From Dysgonomonas hofstadii (GTDB lineage: Bacteria > Bacteroidota > Bacteroidia > Bacteroidales > Dysgonomonadaceae), in the NCBI RefSeq assembly GCF_014196915.1, contig NZ_JACIEP010000001.1, positions 496,001 to 560,000 on the forward strand: a stretch of 64,000 nt of DNA, read 5' to 3'. Positions 39,448-48,624 of the stretch are shown here, in pieces; within the stretch, counting starts at the first letter, position 1, and every line of letters begins with the position of its first letter. The notes under the pieces were generated by a model that searched no databases, was not told the origin of the DNA, and was given only the letters and a program-made list of their open reading frames with translations. A program made the translations under genes and the position numbers.

Positions 39448-39900
39448 CTAATTACTAAGCAACTTCTTTACCGTTTCTGAAATAGCCTTTCCTGCGGCAA
39501 CTCCGGCCAGAGCTTTAGTGGCAACCCCCATTACTTTACCCATATCGGCAGGAGATGTTGCTCCAACCTGAGCGATAATTTCAGTGAGTTTCGCATCCAG
39601 TTCTTCTTGAGAAAGCTGTTTAGGCAGGTATTCTTCCAGTACGGCAACTTGTGCCAGTTCGTCTCCGGCCAAGTCTTCGCGCCCCTGGGTTTTATATATA
39701 TCGGCGCTGTCTTTGCGCTGTTTCACCATCTTCTGCAAAATGAGGATAGCTGTATCATCAGACAATTCATCGTTTGCTCCCTTTGCTGTTTTTGCTTCAA
39801 GGAATTCTTTTTTTATCCCGCGCAGAGCTTCCAGTCTCACTTTGTCCTTGGCACGCATTGCGTCTTTTATGTCTTCGCTTACTTTATCAAATAAGTTCAT
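39448..39900 (-). CDS. GatB/YqeY domain protein
   Basis: 150 residues, the usual YqeY length: helical start LFDKVSEDIKDAMRAKDKVRLEALRGIKKEF, then DDTAILILQKMVKQRKDSADIY, EYLPKQLSQEELDAKL and GKVMGVATKALAGVAAGK. It resembles the tRNA-binding tail of GatB and of some glutaminyl-tRNA synthetases, so an RNA or tRNA role is suspected. It is the last gene of the cell-division cluster, 27 bp after ftsZ, a placement also seen in other Bacteroidetes. Cytosolic. Confidence 0.9.
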   Translation of the reverse strand: MNLFDKVSEDIKDAMRAKDKVRLEALRGIKKEFLEAKTAKGANDELSDDTAILILQKMVKQRKDSADIYKTQGREDLAGDELAQVAVLEEYLPKQLSQEELDAKLTEIIAQVGATSPADMGKVMGVATKALAGVAAGKAISETVKKLLSN

Positions 39901-39927
39901 AATAATATATTGTGTTTAGTTGTTGTT

Positions 39928-41226
39928 TTAGTCGTTGAACAGGTCGCCCTGTTTTTTTGCTTCCGGGCGATATTCACTCGGATTGAACTTCTCGTCACGT
40001 TTAAATACAGGTGTATTTTCCAGTGCGTCTATAATGCGGTCGTTATCCAGTTCTTCGGCAGAAAGGATAGTCGGCTTAGGACTAAAGAATGAAGTCCTTA
40101 CGGCCATTGTCTGCACACCGTCTTTACCGTAATGCTTCTCGATCATTTCATTGATACGGCGTTTTTCTTCCTCCTCATGGCGGATGCGTTCTTCCTCTTC
40201 GGCTTCTTCCTCTTCCGAAAGTTCACGGTAATGCTCGTCGATACCCGGAATACTTGACATGCCGAATCCTGTGGCCAGAAGCGTTATCTTCACTTTCTCT
40301 TCCAGTTTCTTATCGGTTGCAGTTCCCCAGATTACTTCTATTTCAGGGCCAAAGCGTTTCATAAAATTGGCAACAGCTTCCATTTCTTCCACAATAAGAG
40401 GGTTCTCTTCGCTGGAATAGATATTGAAGAGTATCTTCTTCGCGTCGAATACATCATTATTATTCAGCAATGGAGAATGCAGTGCATTTACAATCGCATC
40501 TTCTACACGGTTTTCACCTTCACCATATCCACTACTCATAATGGCTACCCCACCATCTTTAAGAATGGTTTTCACATCGGCGAAGTCGAGATTGATATGG
40601 CCATGCACTGTGATGATCTCAGCGATACCTTTAGCTGCGATAGTCAGAGTATCATCAGCTTTTGCAAAGGCATTTGGGATTGTCAGGTCTGCATAAATGT
40701 CGATCAGGCGCTCATTATTGATAACAAGCAGGGCATCTACATTCTTAGCTATATTCTCCACACCTTTCAGTGCCTGTATGATCTTTTTTCGTCCTTCAAA
40801 AACGAATGGAATGGTAACGATACCTACAGTGAGTATACCCAGGTCTTTGGCAATGCGGGCAACTACAGGTGCGGCACCCGTTCCTGTTCCACCTCCCATA
40901 CCTGCAGTGATGAATACCATTCTGGTGCCGTCGCTAAGCAGGCGTTCCAGGTCTTCTTTGCTCTCTTCAGCAGCCGCTTGTGCTACTTCGGGGCGGTTGC
41001 CGGCTCCAAGACCCTCTGTCGTTTTACGTCCTAACTGGACACGTGTCTCTACTGGCGATTGGCAGAGAGCCTGATTGTCGGTATTACATAATGCGAAAGA
41101 TACATCGTGTATGCCTTCGTTATACATATGATTGACTGCGTTTCCGCCACCACCGCCTACACCGATTACTTTAATAATGGTCTGCGTTTTTCTGGGAAAC
41201 TGAAAATCTAATATCTTGTCATCCAT
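39928..41226 (-). CDS. ftsZ: Cell division protein FtsZ
   Basis: 432 residues. The GTP-binding tubulin signature GGGTGTGAAPV lies at 111-121, the N-terminal GVGGGGGNAVNHM at 22-34, and the T7 catalytic loop contains LDFADVKTIL. An acidic Glu-rich stretch (about 338-362, EEEAEEEERI) begins a linker with several Arg/Glu. The C-terminal peptide, FNPSEYRPEAKKQGDLFND, stands where FtsA binds. It polymerises into the Z ring. It is downstream of ftsA by 41 bp in the dcw cluster. Fully intact. Confidence 0.98.
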   Translation of the reverse strand: MDDKILDFQFPRKTQTIIKVIGVGGGGGNAVNHMYNEGIHDVSFALCNTDNQALCQSPVETRVQLGRKTTEGLGAGNRPEVAQAAAEESKEDLERLLSDGTRMVFITAGMGGGTGTGAAPVVARIAKDLGILTVGIVTIPFVFEGRKKIIQALKGVENIAKNVDALLVINNERLIDIYADLTIPNAFAKADDTLTIAAKGIAEIITVHGHINLDFADVKTILKDGGVAIMSSGYGEGENRVEDAIVNALHSPLLNNNDVFDAKKILFNIYSSEENPLIVEEMEAVANFMKRFGPEIEVIWGTATDKKLEEKVKITLLATGFGMSSIPGIDEHYRELSEEEEAEEEERIRHEEEEKRRINEMIEKHYGKDGVQTMAVRTSFFSPKPTILSAEELDNDRIIDALENTPVFKRDEKFNPSEYRPEAKKQGDLFND

Positions 41227-41267
41227 ATTGTTATAGGCTTTGTTTGTTGCTTTTTAATTGTATGCTT

Positions 41268-42593
41268 TTACTCTTCATCATTGAACATTGTTCCTCCGAA
41301 GTTCTGTATTTTTTCAAAGAACCCGAAAAGGGAAGTTTGCTTTCCATCTTTTTGTTTCTTTTCTTTTTTTGACTTCTTTGGTTGTTCCTCTTCCTCCTCT
41401 ATTACAGGGGGAGCCTGAGTGACAGTTGTATTTACCACAGGAGTAGGCTCTGCCACCGGAATTTCTTTTTTCTCACAGTTTTCATTTGCGAAAAGAAGGA
41501 GGCTCAATGCTTGTGTATAAAGCGGATTCTGTAGGAGTTCGGCCGCATTGTTTATGTAAACGCGTTTCGCTACGGCACGTTTGACTGACATCTGGGATTT
41601 TTCGGCCAGATGATCTACGAGGCCGTTTATCTGAGATGCTCCCCCCATAATGATAATTCCTGCATCGAGCTGGTCACCGTACCCCGATTCTTTTATCTGA
41701 TTAATTACGTTCAGTATGATTTCGTCTTCACGAAGTTGGATTACCTTGTTTAATTCTCTCAGGTCAACCTCCGGAGCTATTTCGCCGCTCGATCTGTTTT
41801 TATCTTTGCCCAGTTTTCCGTAACGGATTTTATACGTTTCGGCCGAATCGAAAATGAAGCCTAATTCCTGTACATCCTTCGTGATTGTGCGTCCGCCAAA
41901 AGGAATAACAGTCATATAGCGGAGTAAACCTCCTTTGTAAATTGACAGGGTAGTGGTGCCTGCTCCAAAATCGACAAGTGCACAACCGGCCTGCCTGTCG
42001 TGTTCGTCAAGTACTAATGCCCCTGCCGCTACAGGTCCAACTATGAAACCTGCTATTTCTATTCCGACTTTGTCTGTTATGCTTTTTATCAGGTTCGTCT
42101 TTATGTTCGGACGGCCTATTACCAAACGGTAATGTCCTTCGATAGAAGATGCTACCTTGTCAATAGGATCCTCTTCGTATTTGCCATCCAGGTAATATTC
42201 GGGGGCAAGGACACTGTAATTGGTATAAAAATCGGGTTTGTTTAGTTTAGCCTGTTGTTCCATCCCATCCAGTACGGCAAAGGTGATAGGCGTCATTCCG
42301 TCCAGAAGTTTCACTTCTTTATGCTCTATTGCCCGAAGCGACTTTCCGGCAACAGAGACATAGGCTTTACCAATTTTCTTCCCCGTTTTATTTTCAAGCA
42401 AGCTGATCAGCTTTTTAATTTTGCCTGCAACTTCATCTATATTATAGATTACACCATACTTTACGGCCGAGTCGGAGGGAACGCTTTCCGATGCCAGTAT
42501 GGAGATCACACCCTGTTCATTTTTGCGGCCAAGTACTCCGACTATTTTCGATGTACCCAGGTCGATACCTACTATAAACCCTGATTGTTCCAT
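41268..42593 (-). CDS. ftsA: Cell division protein FtsA
   Basis: 441 residues of the actin/Hsp70 ATPase fold: VGIDLGTSKIVGVLG (9-23), CALVDFGAGTTTLSIY (about 199-214) and IIIMGGASQINGL. Before the C-terminus is a Pro/Glu/Lys-rich spacer (about 380-415). The end, SLFGFFEKIQNFGGTMF, is an amphipathic helix for membrane binding. FtsA anchors FtsZ to the membrane and activates septal synthesis. It lies between ftsQ (55 bp) and ftsZ. Confidence 0.97.
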   Translation of the reverse strand: MEQSGFIVGIDLGTSKIVGVLGRKNEQGVISILASESVPSDSAVKYGVIYNIDEVAGKIKKLISLLENKTGKKIGKAYVSVAGKSLRAIEHKEVKLLDGMTPITFAVLDGMEQQAKLNKPDFYTNYSVLAPEYYLDGKYEEDPIDKVASSIEGHYRLVIGRPNIKTNLIKSITDKVGIEIAGFIVGPVAAGALVLDEHDRQAGCALVDFGAGTTTLSIYKGGLLRYMTVIPFGGRTITKDVQELGFIFDSAETYKIRYGKLGKDKNRSSGEIAPEVDLRELNKVIQLREDEIILNVINQIKESGYGDQLDAGIIIMGGASQINGLVDHLAEKSQMSVKRAVAKRVYINNAAELLQNPLYTQALSLLLFANENCEKKEIPVAEPTPVVNTTVTQAPPVIEEEEEQPKKSKKEKKQKDGKQTSLFGFFEKIQNFGGTMFNDEE

Positions 42594-42648
42594 ATGTTTT
42601 TACCTTTTAACCGGTCAATTTGATCAATTGATCGGTATACTAATCTAA

Positions 42649-43383
42649 TTAACGTCTTGTACAAACAACTTGTTTGTCAAATTTTAAATTTATGGCCGAA
42701 TATTTATTCCAACCTGTTTCATTCAGTCCGTTTTTATAGAATGCAAACAGTTTGTCGAGTTTCTCTTTATATCCGGATAAGCCTCCAAGTATGATCTCGT
42801 GATCTCCCACACGTGGAATAAGCTTGATATCCTTATTTGGAAGCACGATAATTTGCTCTATCTGCGCATTCCAAAACTCGTTATCATACAAAAATAGTGC
42901 AAATTTATATAATTCCGACTTTGCAAAGTCCTCTTTTATTGTACCTGTGGCTATGGGCAGATAGGCTGTAAAGCGCTTCGAAAGCGGCATTCTGTTACCA
43001 TCGTTGTCTATATAATAATTTTCTCCGGTATTGCTAATAATTCTTAATATAGGCTTGCGCTCCTCTATGGAAGCCTTAATTGTATTATTGTTGGTTATGA
43101 AAACGCTGGCCTTTTTTACCAACTGATTGGTCAATATCGCTTCTTCTATAGCGTTGGTGTTTATGTCTTTGAGTTGTTTTCCTGTGGGATTCAAACCTTT
43201 TTCTTTTATGAAAGCTTCAATATCTTTTGTCTCCACAAACTGATCGGACGAGGAATTGTTCTGAACTTCAACTTCAAAGCCTGTGCATAATCCGTCTTTC
43301 GGCTTTTCCTGAAAATAGATAGCTGCAAATATTAAATAGCCTGCCAACAGGCATATTCCGGTTATGACTAATGCTTTTTTCAT
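42649..43383 (-). CDS. ftsQ: Cell division protein FtsQ
   Basis: 244 residues. A single N-terminal membrane helix (about 4-23) is followed by a POTRA-like segment (about 50-115, VETKDIEAFIKEKGLNPTGKQL...) and the beta domain with INLKFDKQVVCTRR at the end. FtsQ links the early and late divisome proteins. Bacteroidetes FtsQ is weakly conserved, so the call leans on size, layout and position. It overlaps murC by 4 nt. Confidence 0.9.
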   Translation of the reverse strand: MKKALVITGICLLAGYLIFAAIYFQEKPKDGLCTGFEVEVQNNSSSDQFVETKDIEAFIKEKGLNPTGKQLKDINTNAIEEAILTNQLVKKASVFITNNNTIKASIEERKPILRIISNTGENYYIDNDGNRMPLSKRFTAYLPIATGTIKEDFAKSELYKFALFLYDNEFWNAQIEQIIVLPNKDIKLIPRVGDHEIILGGLSGYKEKLDKLFAFYKNGLNETGWNKYSAINLKFDKQVVCTRR

Positions 43384-44750
43384 AATTTTTCCTCCAGAAT
43401 TTCTTTTATCGGCATTAATAGCTGGTCGATGTCTCCTGCACCGATGGTCAATAAAACTTCAATGTCGTTTTTATTTTTCAGTAAGGGAAGAAGCTCTTCT
43501 TTATCACATAATGTCTTTGGACAGGTAATATCATCAAATATGATTTTTGAAGTAACTCCTTCTATTGGTTTTTCTCTCGCAGGATAAATGTCTAACAAGA
43601 TCAGTTCGTCCAGTAAAGACAAGCTCTTAGCAAATTCAGATGCAAAATCTCTTGTTCTTGTATATAGATGTGGTTGGAAAATACCTGTTACTTTTTTGTC
43701 CGGATATAATTCTTTAACAGAGGTAATACTGGCTGCCAGTTCTTCGGGATGATGCGCATAATCGTCGATCATCACTATCCTGTTTGTTTTCAGAAGGAAG
43801 TCGAAGCGGCGTTTTGCTCCCTGGAAAGTGGATATGGCATGACGTAGCTCATCAGCCGTAACACCATTCAACCAGGCAATGGCCATTGACCCCACGCTGT
43901 TTTCAATATTAATCTTTACAGGTACACCGAGTTGTATATTTTCTATGGTTTCGGCAGGAGTAACAAAATCGAAGCGGATTTCTCCGTTTCCTATTTTTAT
44001 ATTTCTGGCATGAAAATCACCTTTGTCAATAGAATAGGTGTAAATACGAACTTCTTTTCCGGTTTTGGGCGAAAGCTTTATATTGTTTTTCATTATTAAA
44101 GCCCCTCCTGGTTGTATCAGGCTGGTAAAATGTTCGAAACTTCTCACATATTCTTCTTCAGTTCCGTAAATATCCAGATGATCGGGATCGACAGATGTGA
44201 CTAATGCCATATACGGATGCAGCCAATGAAAAGAACGGTCATATTCATCGGCTTCAATAACGGTATATTCGCTCTTTTCGGAAAGCATCAGGTTGCTTCC
44301 GTAATTTTTAAGGATTCCGCCCAAGAAAGCACTTGTATCAAGATGTGATTGTTTCAGTATATGGGCCAGCATGCTCGATGTGGTGGTCTTACCATGCGTA
44401 CCAGCACAGCAAAGCGCTTTACTTGCTTTGGTGATCGTACCTAAAACCTGTGCACGTTTCTGTATAGAGAAGCCGTTCTTATGAAAATATCTCACTTCTT
44501 CGTTATCCATAGGTACGGCCGGAGTGTATACAATCAATGTACTACTTTGATTTTTACAATATTCGGGAATAAGGTTTATATCGTCGTTATAATGAATCTC
44601 CGCACCTTCTTTTACCAGGGCTTTTGTGAGTTCTGTTTCGGTACGGTCATATCCGGCTACTTTTATTGCTTTCGACATAAAATAGCGTGCAAGGTTACTC
44701 ATTCCGATTCCGCCGATTCCTATAAAATATATCGATTGTATATTATTCAT
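43380..44750 (-). CDS. murC: UDP-N-acetylmuramate--L-alanine ligase
   Basis: 456 residues. The N-terminal UDP-sugar domain has FIGIGGIGMSNLARY. The ATP P-loop GTHGKTTTSSM starts at 117. Domain 3 contains IDDYAHHPEEL and FQPHLYTRTRD, both diagnostic of MurC. It adds the first amino acid (L-Ala) to UDP-MurNAc. Three bp from murG, and translationally coupled to ftsQ. Confidence 0.97.
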   Translation of the reverse strand: MNNIQSIYFIGIGGIGMSNLARYFMSKAIKVAGYDRTETELTKALVKEGAEIHYNDDINLIPEYCKNQSSTLIVYTPAVPMDNEEVRYFHKNGFSIQKRAQVLGTITKASKALCCAGTHGKTTTSSMLAHILKQSHLDTSAFLGGILKNYGSNLMLSEKSEYTVIEADEYDRSFHWLHPYMALVTSVDPDHLDIYGTEEEYVRSFEHFTSLIQPGGALIMKNNIKLSPKTGKEVRIYTYSIDKGDFHARNIKIGNGEIRFDFVTPAETIENIQLGVPVKINIENSVGSMAIAWLNGVTADELRHAISTFQGAKRRFDFLLKTNRIVMIDDYAHHPEELAASITSVKELYPDKKVTGIFQPHLYTRTRDFASEFAKSLSLLDELILLDIYPAREKPIEGVTSKIIFDDITCPKTLCDKEELLPLLKNKNDIEVLLTIGAGDIDQLLMPIKEILEEKL

Positions 44751-44753
44751 TTT

Positions 44754-45857
44754 TTATTTCACAAGTTTGATGACTTCGTCCACAATCATATCGGTAGAGC
44801 CGGGATGAGCCAGTTTAAGTATATTCTCTGAAAGAAGATTCAATTTTTGGTTGCTATTAATAGTTTCCAATACAGTCGGTATCAGTTTTTCCATGGCTTC
44901 AGAGTCTTTGATAAGTATAGCCGCCTCATTGTTTACTAAAGCCATAGCATTTTTTGTCTGATGATCTTCCGATACATTGGGTGAAGGAACCAGAATGGTT
45001 GCTTTTCCCAACAGGCTAAGTTCGGTGATAGAACTTGCTCCTGCTCTTGAGATCACCAGATCGGCGGCAGTATATGCCAGATCCATCCTGCTTATGAATT
45101 CGTACATATGCACATTGTCAGGATTCCCTTTGCTGGCAAGATCGAGATTCAGCTCGAAAGAATAAAGTTTTCCACATTGCCAGATCAACTGGATGTCGGA
45201 CTGAGCAATGGCATCTATTCCTGAAAATATACTTTTGTTGAGAGTCCGGGAACCTAAGCTGCCGCCTATTAATAATATTGTTTTCTTGTCAGGATCGAGA
45301 TCGAATTCTTTATAGGCATCTTCCTTTGTCAGAGATGGAGAAAGCAGTTCTTTACGGTAGGGGTTTCCTGTTATAACAATTTTGTCTTTAGGAAAAAACC
45401 TTTCCATACCCTCATAGGCCACACAGACGGTAGATGCTTTCTTCCCTAAAAATTTATTTGTAACACCCGCATAGGAATTCTGCTCTTGTATAAGTGTCGG
45501 AATTTTCATTTTGTTGGCTTGATATAAGATAGGACCACTGGCATATCCGCCTACTCCTATAGCCACCTGAGGTTTAAAGTCATTTATTATCTGCCTTGCT
45601 TTTTTCAGACTTCTCCGGAATTTTAGTATAGTGGAAAAATTTTTGAAAATATTTTTCCTGTTCAGCCCGGCTACTTCAAGTCCGATAATCTCGTATCCTG
45701 CTGCGGGTACTTTCTCCATTTCCATACGCCCTTCTGCTCCAACAAACAGAATGGTAGAGTTAGGATAACGCTCTTTTATGTTATTTGCAATCGCAATCGC
45801 AGGGAAAATATGTCCGCCTGTCCCACCTCCACTGATAATCACTCTTAACTCTTTCAT
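44754..45857 (-). CDS. murG: UDP-N-acetylglucosamine--MurNAc-(pentapeptide) pyrophosphoryl-undecaprenol transferase
   Basis: 367 residues. GGGTGGHIFPAIAIA (10-24) and GVGGYASGP (about 101-109) are the glycine-rich loops of the N-terminal domain. The C-terminal domain has LIGGSLGSRTLN and ISRAGASSITEL, the UDP-GlcNAc binding motif, and PSPNVSEDHQTKNA. A peripheral membrane enzyme making lipid II. It overlaps ftsW by 4 nt. Confidence 0.97.
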   Translation of the reverse strand: MKELRVIISGGGTGGHIFPAIAIANNIKERYPNSTILFVGAEGRMEMEKVPAAGYEIIGLEVAGLNRKNIFKNFSTILKFRRSLKKARQIINDFKPQVAIGVGGYASGPILYQANKMKIPTLIQEQNSYAGVTNKFLGKKASTVCVAYEGMERFFPKDKIVITGNPYRKELLSPSLTKEDAYKEFDLDPDKKTILLIGGSLGSRTLNKSIFSGIDAIAQSDIQLIWQCGKLYSFELNLDLASKGNPDNVHMYEFISRMDLAYTAADLVISRAGASSITELSLLGKATILVPSPNVSEDHQTKNAMALVNNEAAILIKDSEAMEKLIPTVLETINSNQKLNLLSENILKLAHPGSTDMIVDEVIKLVK

Positions 45858-47110
45858 CCTTCTAAATTCTTTTCCATTGAGTCGAATGACTCGAAATCCA
45901 CATTCGCAATGCTTTCGTCCACGTCTTCGTGTTCTGCATCATTTAGTTTTGAGGAACAAGCCAGTATGATTCCAAAATAGGCACATGTAATTATGGTTGA
46001 TGTTCCTCCGCGGCTTACCAGTGGCAAAGGCTGTCCTGTAACAGGAATCAGATTGACTGCCACCGCCATATTTGCAAGAGCTTGTATCGTGAGTATGAGG
46101 CCTGCACCCAGAATCAGATAACGAGGGAATTTCTTCTCACATTTCGAAGCTAAGACTCCACACCTGACCATCAAGGCAACATACAGTAATAAAACAAATA
46201 ATCCACCCAAAAGTCCCATTTCTTCCAGGATAATGGCAAATATGAAATCCGAATACGCCTGTGGAAGAAAATCACGTTCTGTCCCACTTCCGGGTAATCC
46301 AATGACTCCTCCGTTGGCTATTGCTATCTTGGCATGGGATACCTGATAGTTTTCATCGGTTATTTTATAGGCCAGAGTGCCGTCTTCGTTCAGGTCGGTA
46401 ACAGCTACCTGACCTTCATTCGAGTGCCGTTCGATACGGTTCTTCCATGTAGCCAGACGATCGGGCAAATATTCTTTTGCAATGTCATCGGGTACTATAG
46501 CCAGACTTCCAAGCAATAAAAGAATGCCGGAAATGCCGATCAATGCGATCATCCCCAATTTCTTTATTTTTACTTGCCCTATAAACATCATCAGGAAACA
46601 AACGCCAAAGAGAAGACATGCCGTAGACAAGTTTTCGGGAGCTATCAACAGGCATAATAAACCAACTCCTATAATGAGGGTATTGAATATCCAGTTTTCG
46701 TTCTCCGGTTTCATTTTACTCAAAAAGAAGGCGACAAAGCCGATGGCTGATATTTTGGCAAATTCTGATGGCTGTATTGTAAAGGCTCCTATTCCCAGCC
46801 AGCGTTGGGCACCGTTTACATCTTCACCCATAAACATTGTAATGACAAGGAGGAGAGCCGAAACAGGGAGACCTAATAAAAGTACAGAGAAGAAACGGCT
46901 GGGAATTCTTTGCAGGAACATAACAACAAAGAAACCGATGAGAAGGAATGCTCCATGTCGTAGAATCGGCGACCAGTGGTTGTGCTGGCGGTATGCGATT
47001 GTACTGGTTGCACTGAAAACCTCAAGCAAAGAAATGATACATAATGCGATGAAAATGCACCATATGACTTTGTCTCCTTTGAATGCCCGTCCTAAAAAAT
47101 TGAATTCCAT
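45854..47110 (-). CDS. ftsW: Septal peptidoglycan polymerase FtsW (SEDS family)
   Basis: 418 residues with about ten membrane segments. The SEDS signature is visible: NGAQRWLGIGAFTIQPSEFAKI and, near the end, PVTGQPLPLVSRGGTSTI. A central extracytoplasmic loop (about 205-285) carries the putative catalytic acidic residue. FtsW polymerises lipid II at the septum together with the transpeptidase FtsI encoded in the same cluster. The C-terminal tail (about 385-418) is acidic. One of the murD-flanking palindromes begins 18 bp past the ftsW start. Confidence 0.96.
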   Translation of the reverse strand: MEFNFLGRAFKGDKVIWCIFIALCIISLLEVFSATSTIAYRQHNHWSPILRHGAFLLIGFFVVMFLQRIPSRFFSVLLLGLPVSALLLVITMFMGEDVNGAQRWLGIGAFTIQPSEFAKISAIGFVAFFLSKMKPENENWIFNTLIIGVGLLCLLIAPENLSTACLLFGVCFLMMFIGQVKIKKLGMIALIGISGILLLLGSLAIVPDDIAKEYLPDRLATWKNRIERHSNEGQVAVTDLNEDGTLAYKITDENYQVSHAKIAIANGGVIGLPGSGTERDFLPQAYSDFIFAIILEEMGLLGGLFVLLLYVALMVRCGVLASKCEKKFPRYLILGAGLILTIQALANMAVAVNLIPVTGQPLPLVSRGGTSTIITCAYFGIILACSSKLNDAEHEDVDESIANVDFESFDSMEKNLEG

Positions 47111-47127
47111 AATTTTTTTATTTCAAG

Positions 47128-47195
47128 ATTTCAAGATTTCAGGTTTCAAAATTTCAAGATTAATCTTACAATTTTGAAACCTGAAATCTTGAAAT
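47128..47195. repeat. Perfect 25-bp palindrome between murD and ftsW
   Basis: The arms 47128-47152 and 47171-47195 are exact reverse complements over 25 bp with an 18-bp loop. The last base of the right arm is also the last base of the murD stop codon. The 25-bp right arm is identical to that of the palindrome upstream of murD (48592-48616). It can form a strong RNA hairpin inside the operon. Confidence 0.85.
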
Positions 47196-48529
47196 TATAA
47201 CTTTCTGACACATTCTTTAAACTGCTTGCCCCTGTCCTCATAATTCCGGAAAAGATCGAAGCTGGCACAACAAGGCGATAACAGAACGGTATCTCCTTCT
47301 TCGGCCAGGGCATAAGATTTTTGTACAGCATCTTCCATAGAAGATGTATCTTCTATCTTTTCTACTTTTCCGTCAAAGAATTTATGTAATTTAGTATTGT
47401 CCACACCGAGAAACACAAGAGCCCGTGCTTTCTCTTTCACCAGTTGCTCTATTTCGGTGTAATCATTTCCTTTGTCAGTTCCCCCCAGTATGAGGATGAC
47501 CTTTGTCTTCATGCTTTGAAGGGCGTACCAGCATGAGTTTACATTAGTGGCCTTCGAGTCGTTAATGAATTGGATGCCTCTTACTTTGGCCACCTTTTCT
47601 AAACGATGCTCCACTCCCTGGAAATCACTGAGTGATTGGCGGAGATTTTCATCTGTAATATCCAATAATTTGGCGGCGATACCCGATGCCAGGGAATTAT
47701 ACAGATTATGAATTCCCTCTAAAGCCAGTAAATCCTGTTCCATAACAAACATAGATTTAGGGGTGTTTATAATTATTTTGCTGTCCATAGTATATGCCGA
47801 AGCATCTCCTGTTTTAAATTCAGCAAAAGTGTATTGTTTTCCTGAAGAAATCAGCTTTTTGATTTCTTTGCTCACGATAGGATCTTCCTCCCAGAAAATG
47901 AGGGCATCCTCTTCGGTTTGGTTTTGTGCGATGCGCATCTTTGCATCCACATATTTCTGCATATCGTGGTCATACCTGTCCAGATGGTCGGGAGTAATAT
48001 TCAACAGAATAGCTATATCCGCTTTGAAAGAATACATATTTTCCAGTTGAAAACTGCTTAGTTCCAATACAAAATAATCGAAATTATCTTCAGCTACCTG
48101 GCGTGCAAAGCTACGTCCTATATTTCCCCCAAGCCCTACATTGAGTCCTGCTGATTTCAGGATGTGGTATATCAGGCTGGTAGTAGTGGTCTTTCCATTG
48201 CTTCCTGTTATACAGATCATTTTGGCGGTGGTATATCGTTTGGCGAATTCCATTTCTGATAAAACAGGTATGCCTTTTTCCGTAGCTTCTTGAACAAGTG
48301 GCGTGTAATTAGGAATTCCCGGACTTTTAATAATTTCTGAAGCAGCCAGAATAAGGTCTTCAGTATGTCCGCCTTCCTCGAAAGGAATATTATATCGGTT
48401 CAGTTCGGTTTTATACTTTTCCTGCAATATGCCATTATCTGACAGAAATACATCAAATCCTTTGGCTTGTGCAAGGATTGCCGATCCTACACCGCTTTCG
48501 CCTCCACCTAATATGATTATCTTGTTCAT
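47195..48529 (-). CDS. murD: UDP-N-acetylmuramoylalanine--D-glutamate ligase
   Basis: 444 residues. The N-terminal Rossmann domain has ILGGGESGVGSA. The ATP P-loop GSNGKTTTT starts at 109. Later motifs are NITPDHLDRYD and FINDSKATN (typical of MurD, Asp-Ser-Lys), and LLSPCCASFD near the C-terminus. It adds D-Glu to UDP-MurNAc-Ala. It is the only gene of the cluster bounded on both sides by the palindromic repeat. Gaps are 84 bp to ftsW and 95 bp to mraY, much longer than the other gaps in this cluster. Confidence 0.97.
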   Translation of the reverse strand: MNKIIILGGGESGVGSAILAQAKGFDVFLSDNGILQEKYKTELNRYNIPFEEGGHTEDLILAASEIIKSPGIPNYTPLVQEATEKGIPVLSEMEFAKRYTTAKMICITGSNGKTTTTSLIYHILKSAGLNVGLGGNIGRSFARQVAEDNFDYFVLELSSFQLENMYSFKADIAILLNITPDHLDRYDHDMQKYVDAKMRIAQNQTEEDALIFWEEDPIVSKEIKKLISSGKQYTFAEFKTGDASAYTMDSKIIINTPKSMFVMEQDLLALEGIHNLYNSLASGIAAKLLDITDENLRQSLSDFQGVEHRLEKVAKVRGIQFINDSKATNVNSCWYALQSMKTKVILILGGTDKGNDYTEIEQLVKEKARALVFLGVDNTKLHKFFDGKVEKIEDTSSMEDAVQKSYALAEEGDTVLLSPCCASFDLFRNYEDRGKQFKECVRKL

Positions 48530-48544
48530 AATTTATATTTCAAA

Positions 48545-48616
48545 ATTTCAAAATTTCAGGTTTCAATATTGGAGACAAAACTAATCTTGGAATTTTGAAA
48601 CCTGAAATCTTGAAAT
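48545..48616. repeat. Palindrome between mraY and murD, second copy
   Basis: The arms 48545-48570 and 48591-48616 pair at 24 of 26 positions with a 20-bp loop. The 25-bp right arm equals that of the copy downstream of murD. The loops of both copies contain TAATCTT. See the murD findings. Confidence 0.85.
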
Positions 48617-48624
48617 GATATATT

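Noticed and set aside
40477-41034. 185-codon open frame antisense to ftsZ
   Set aside because: It is a shadow of ftsZ with no recognisable domain and no separate promoter.
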